NCBI RefSeq assembly: GCF_030035675.1
Contig: NC_084489.1
Coordinates: forward strand, 15,300,001 to 15,364,000
Reading direction: 5' to 3'
Source of the DNA: Rhineura floridana
Lineage: Eukaryota; Chordata; Lepidosauria; Squamata; Rhineuridae
DNA length: 64,000 bases
The translations under genes were made by a program, and so were the position numbers. This document shows positions 60,796 through 64,000 of this stretch, piece by piece. Numbering within the stretch: the stretch's first letter is position 1; each line of letters starts with the position of its first letter. The notes under the pieces were generated by a model, which was not told the origin of the DNA, searched no databases, and saw nothing but the letters and a program-made list of their open reading frames with translations.

Positions 60796-60912
60796 TAGAG
60801 CTTGGAAAAGTTACTTTTTTGAACTACAACTCCCATCAGCCCAATCCAGTGGCCATGCTGGCTGGGGCTGATGGGAGTTGTAGTTCAAAAAAAGTAACTT
60901 TTCCAAGCTCTG
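60796..60912. mobile_element. Long hairpin element, copy 3
   Basis: TAGAGCTTGGAAAAGTTACT … mirrored by … AGTAACTTTTCCAAGCTCTG; arms about 46 bases, nearly perfect, with an 18-25-base loop. It lies in the GOLGA4 penultimate intron, so it would be transcribed. Confidence 0.8.
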
Positions 60913-61221
60913 CACCAAGGATAACTTCTATACAGCACTAATTCAAAATCAGTATGTGGCCAGATCATATGTTGATGTACATATCAGACTGCATTACTAA
61001 TGACTGATAAAGTGCATCCAATATCACCCCACTGGAAAATCTACTATTTGGTCTTCATATGCATATAGGAAAAACAGTGGCTTTGATATTGCCACAAAAT
61101 GTATGAAGCTAACCTACTCTAAACAACTTTTCACCTAAAGATTTCCCTATCTATTCATCCAGAGTTCGTTTCTGTGATATTTTTACTGATAATTACAGCT
61201 TTTACTAGATTTTGTTATTTT

Positions 61222-62055
61222 ATTTATTTATTATTTATTTATTTTATTACATTTCTAGACCGCCCTATAGCAGAAAGCTCTCAGGGCGGTGTACAACAAA
61301 TAAAATCACAATTAAAATATGAGCAAGTGTGAAAAATATAACATGATAAAAATCCGAAATAGAATTGCCATGAGTTTATAAATTAAAATCCATATTAGGT
61401 TTAAAATTAAATTTAAAATGTTTAAAAAGCCTGGGCGAAAAGGTAGGTTTTTACCTGGCGCCGAAAAGATAACAAAGAAGGCGCCAGGCGTATCTCGTCT
61501 GGGAGGGCATTCCATAGTTCGGGGGCCACCACCGAGAAGGCCCTAGATCTAGTTGTTGATCTCCGGGCCTCTTTATGAGTTGGGACCCGGAGAAGGGCCT
61601 TCGACGTCGAGCGTAGTGAACGGGTAGGTACATAGCGAGAGAGGCGTTCCACCAGGTATTGCGGTCCGATGCCGTTTAGGGCTTTATAGGTAAGAACCAA
61701 CACTTTGAATCTGGCCCGGAAACATATCGGTAGCCAGTGCAGCTGCGCCAGGACAGGTGTTATATGGTCAAATTTCTTTGTCCCAGTGAGAACTCTGGCC
61801 GCAGCATTTTGCACTAGCTGAAGTTTCCGAACCGTCTTCACAGGTAGCCCCACGTAGAGTGCATTACAGTAGTCCAATCTAGAGGTTACCATAGCATGGA
61901 TAACTGAGGCGAGATTCTCCCTGTCCAGATAGGGTCGTAGTTGGGCTACCAGCCGAAGCTGGTAGAATGCATTCCGTGCCACCGAGGCTACCTGAGCCTC
62001 AAGTGACAGGAGCGGATCTAATAAGACCCCCAAACTACGTACCTGCTCCTTTAGT
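61222..62055 (-). mobile_element. 5'-truncated L2-like LINE with a 203-codon open C-terminus
   Basis: One frame (62033-61422) is open throughout: VLLDPLLSLEAQVASVARNA, SRLDYCNALYVGLP, KLQLVQNAAARVLTG, QLHWLPICFRARFKVLVLTY, AFSVVAPELWNALPDEIRLA and FRRQVKTYLFAQAF. A 3' UTR with ACCGCCCTGAGAGCTTTCTG (sense) and an (AAATA)n tail end near 61222. The lack of stops marks this as the youngest LINE copy in the window. It is too truncated to be active; the catalytic RT core is absent. Confidence 0.88.
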
Positions 62056-63603
62056 TCTCAGTTATAATGAGAACTGCTCTGGTATTTTTTAAAAATGAAA
62101 AGTAGTGCAGAAGTTCTTGTAGTAAATAAATATAATAAAAAAGACATTAGATATTGAATGGACTATGACAAAGCAAGTCCAGATAAACTAAGGTCCAGAT
62201 GAGTTCTTGAAATCTGTATTAAAAACCAAAGCATGTATCAGATATACTGTGGGAGAAGGAAAGTAACTTAACTTTATTTTTTTGTTCTTTTAAGGATGAC
62301 AAACCTTTTGCGCAACTGATTTCCAAACCAATGTGGCTACCTTTGGTGAAAATTTCAATATACATATAAAAACAGCCCTGTAACAGCAGCCACTCTCCCT
62401 CTAGACCCACCTGCAACCCCCACTAGTTGAACTGTCAGTAGTCCCAGGAAAGATGATTTTGGTGCCCCAAAAGGGTATGGTATATCTCTTTCCTCTCCAC
62501 ACTATTATAATGTGAAAAACAATGTTAGTGTACTTACTACTGCTCATTATTTCTCCCAGATGCCTGGCCAGGCCAGATAAAGATAGCAACACGCACAAAT
62601 AGTTTGTGACTGAAGGTTGGGACTTGCTGGAAGATGTAGCAGAGGGTTTAGAGCTGTGGCAATACAGATCCAGGGATAGGTAAGAGATAGAACTGTAGGG
62701 AAAGCGGTCTAGCATTTCACTTCGGAGGGAATGGGAGGAAGGGGAAGAAGAAGCTATGACTCCATGAAGAGAAGTAAAGAAATTTTGTGGGGAAATATGG
62801 TTACATGAGAACTACATCAAAGGAGAAAGGGGGCTGGTATGCAGGCTTGAGGATGATAGTTTCATTACATTTGCAAAGGAGTATGTAGTTTAAAGCAGGG
62901 TTAGGTGGACTTCAGGCATGCAGGATCTACTCTGTTTTATAGTAGCTAGAGCCTTGAGATGCACCAACCAGAAGCAGGTGCAAACTAGCGGCTCAGCCAG
63001 GACAATATACACATACATAAAATAAAGTACTTCTGAACGTATGTTCACCCATGAATTTGTCATCAGTGTCAGAACCAAGCTAGAAAGTCCTTTCATACAA
63101 AAATCTACCCCGGTTCCTCATTCCTTTGCTCCCAATCCAGTGCTCTTTTACAGCAAGCTAATTTAAGGGTGGGGGGACAATGACTTTCTAGTTGTTGCTC
63201 TTGGTAGAACAGTTATCCAGAGAACTACCAGTAGATCCTGATTTGTCTTCTGCCACCCTGACCTATAGATCTTGATATCTACTGTAGCAGGCCATACACT
63301 CTGTTCATTAAGAGTGGGCCTAGCCAAAGATCCTGTTTGGAAGTATTATTTACGATTCCTTAGTAAATAGATTGAGAACCTACCCTTCATCAAATCCGGT
63401 ACCATGATGGTGTATAACAAATCACCATTAATAACTAATTCCACACAATAAAACAAGTCCATACTATTTATGAATCATTCTGCCTTTATCCAAGGCAGCA
63501 GTAAGAACTTTTGTAGCTCAACCTGTGAGAACTACCTGTGCAGCTCTGCTTCTTCCTCAAAATGATTAACATGATAATTACGTGTCTTGAACATGAAGGA
63601 TAC

Positions 63604-63707
63604 CTTTGTTTCACGACCCATCATGTACTCAAATAACACCTTCCTCAAGTATTCAAACTCTGTTGGTTCCCCAAAGAGAGAGACATCTGAATGGCAGAGG
63701 TTTCCAT
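63604..63707 (-). CDS. GOLGA4: GOLGA4 exon encoding the first part of the GRIP domain
   Basis: Golgin-245/p230 is a long coiled-coil tether of the trans-Golgi network; its C-terminal GRIP domain is recruited by ARL1-GTP. This 104-base exon has acceptor TTTATGCAG and donor AAG|GTATCC. It encodes GNLCHSDVSLFGEPT followed by EFEYLRKVLFEYMMGRETK. The EYLRKVLFEYM segment is the GRIP core with the conserved tyrosine needed for Golgi targeting in this family. It starts in phase 1 and ends in phase 0, matching both neighbours. The match to vertebrate GOLGA4 is close, and other GRIP proteins (GOLGA1, GCC1, GCC2) diverge more in this segment, so I am confident of the gene. Confidence 0.95.
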
Positions 63708-63958
63708 CTGCATAAACAAATAGAATTTTATACAGATCGTTTTACACAGATGTATACAATTAGTGTTATTAGACAATTAGATTATCCTAGATGACCAAGT
63801 TGTAACATACATAATGATTATTATTTTCTAATAAGTTACTTATTTTACTTACATTATATGTATCAGCAGAATTATGCTGGTTTTTTGGAGGAGTACTTTG
63901 AATTTTAAAAGTAGTATCAAGCAGTTCTCAACTCTTACCTATGAAGACACTAACTTAC
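63708..63958 (-). other. GOLGA4: GOLGA4 short intron (251 bp)
   Basis: Lies between donor GTAAGT (63958-63953) and acceptor TTTATGCAG (ending at 63708). AT-rich with no repeat recognised. Its phase is 1. Confidence 0.75.
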
Positions 63959-64000
63959 TCTCTCCCTTAAAAGTGATGTCAGGCAGAGGCAGGTGACTGC
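63959..64000 (-). CDS. GOLGA4: GOLGA4 exon just upstream of the GRIP-domain exon (partial)
   Basis: The last 42 bases of an exon that runs off the right edge. Read in the frame required by the next exon it gives SHLPLPDITFKGE and then the first base of a codon (phase 1). It ends AGA|GTAAGT, a near-perfect donor. Splicing to the next exon completes the codon as AAT, joining GEN to GNLCHSDVSLFGE with no stop. The evidence is donor quality, phase match and proximity; I do not recall the human sequence here well enough to claim residue identity. The upstream coiled-coil exons of this very large golgin are outside the window. Confidence 0.75.

Larger units (their letters stand above)
58354..63603 (-). 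other. GOLGA4: GOLGA4 penultimate intron (5.25 kb)
   Basis: Bounded by donor GTATCC at 63603-63598 and the CTTTAG acceptor at 58354. It contains a tRNA SINE (58607), two L2-like LINE ends (58870 and 61222), a long hairpin element (60796) and a 16-17-base A run near 60349. The stretches 59115-60340 and 62080-63600 show nothing I can assign. Confidence 0.85.

Overview
The window looks like nuclear DNA of a squamate reptile, most likely a lizard. It carries split vertebrate genes with consensus splice sites, a CpG-island promoter, and dense interspersed repeats of lizard type: L2-like, CR1-like and L1-like LINEs, tRNA-derived SINEs, many short palindromic hAT-type DNA elements, and a long pure tetranucleotide tract. 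Species cannot be read from the sequence. Identifications rest on recognising protein motifs by eye; no database search was run.

Two host genes are present, both on the minus strand and in the order known from human chromosome 3p22 (GOLGA4 upstream of ITGA9). Reading along the minus strand from the right edge, the window holds the last four coding exons of GOLGA4 (golgin-245/p230): 63959-64000 (cut by the edge), 63604-63707, 58267-58353 and 54339-54362. They encode the C-terminal GRIP domain and the ending SWLRSSS. A 3' UTR follows, ending near 53618. After about 31 kb of intergenic DNA comes a CpG-rich promoter and 5' leader (about 21934-22380), then exon 1 of ITGA9 (integrin alpha-9; 21755-21933), which encodes the signal peptide and the first residues of the beta-propeller. 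Positions 1-21754 are the start of ITGA9 intron 1. The two genes are neighbours only; they work in different places (trans-Golgi tethering versus cell-surface adhesion).

Layout by plus-strand coordinate: 1-21754, ITGA9 intron 1, with a SINE, CR1-like and L2-like LINE ends, several hAT elements (some with exact 8-bp target duplications) and a 2.4-kb inverted duplication at 7926-10336 whose spacer holds a SINE split by inversion. 21755-22380, ITGA9 exon 1 and CpG island. 22381-53617, intergenic, with a nearly full-length but decayed L2-like LINE at 23733-27890 whose 3' end is interrupted by a 200-bp TAGA tract, an L1-like 3' end, a second LINE RT fragment at 50340-51300, and palindromic repeats. 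53618-64000, GOLGA4 3' end and introns, containing a Tigger-like element, a tRNA SINE, a long hairpin and a LINE end that still has a 203-codon open frame.

I see no LTR retrovirus, Polinton, CRISPR array, rRNA or true tRNA gene, and no clearly novel protein system. The most unusual structures are the inverted duplication with its split SINE, the uniform 138-bp hAT palindromes, and the unassigned quasi-palindromic repeat block at 44340-45300.
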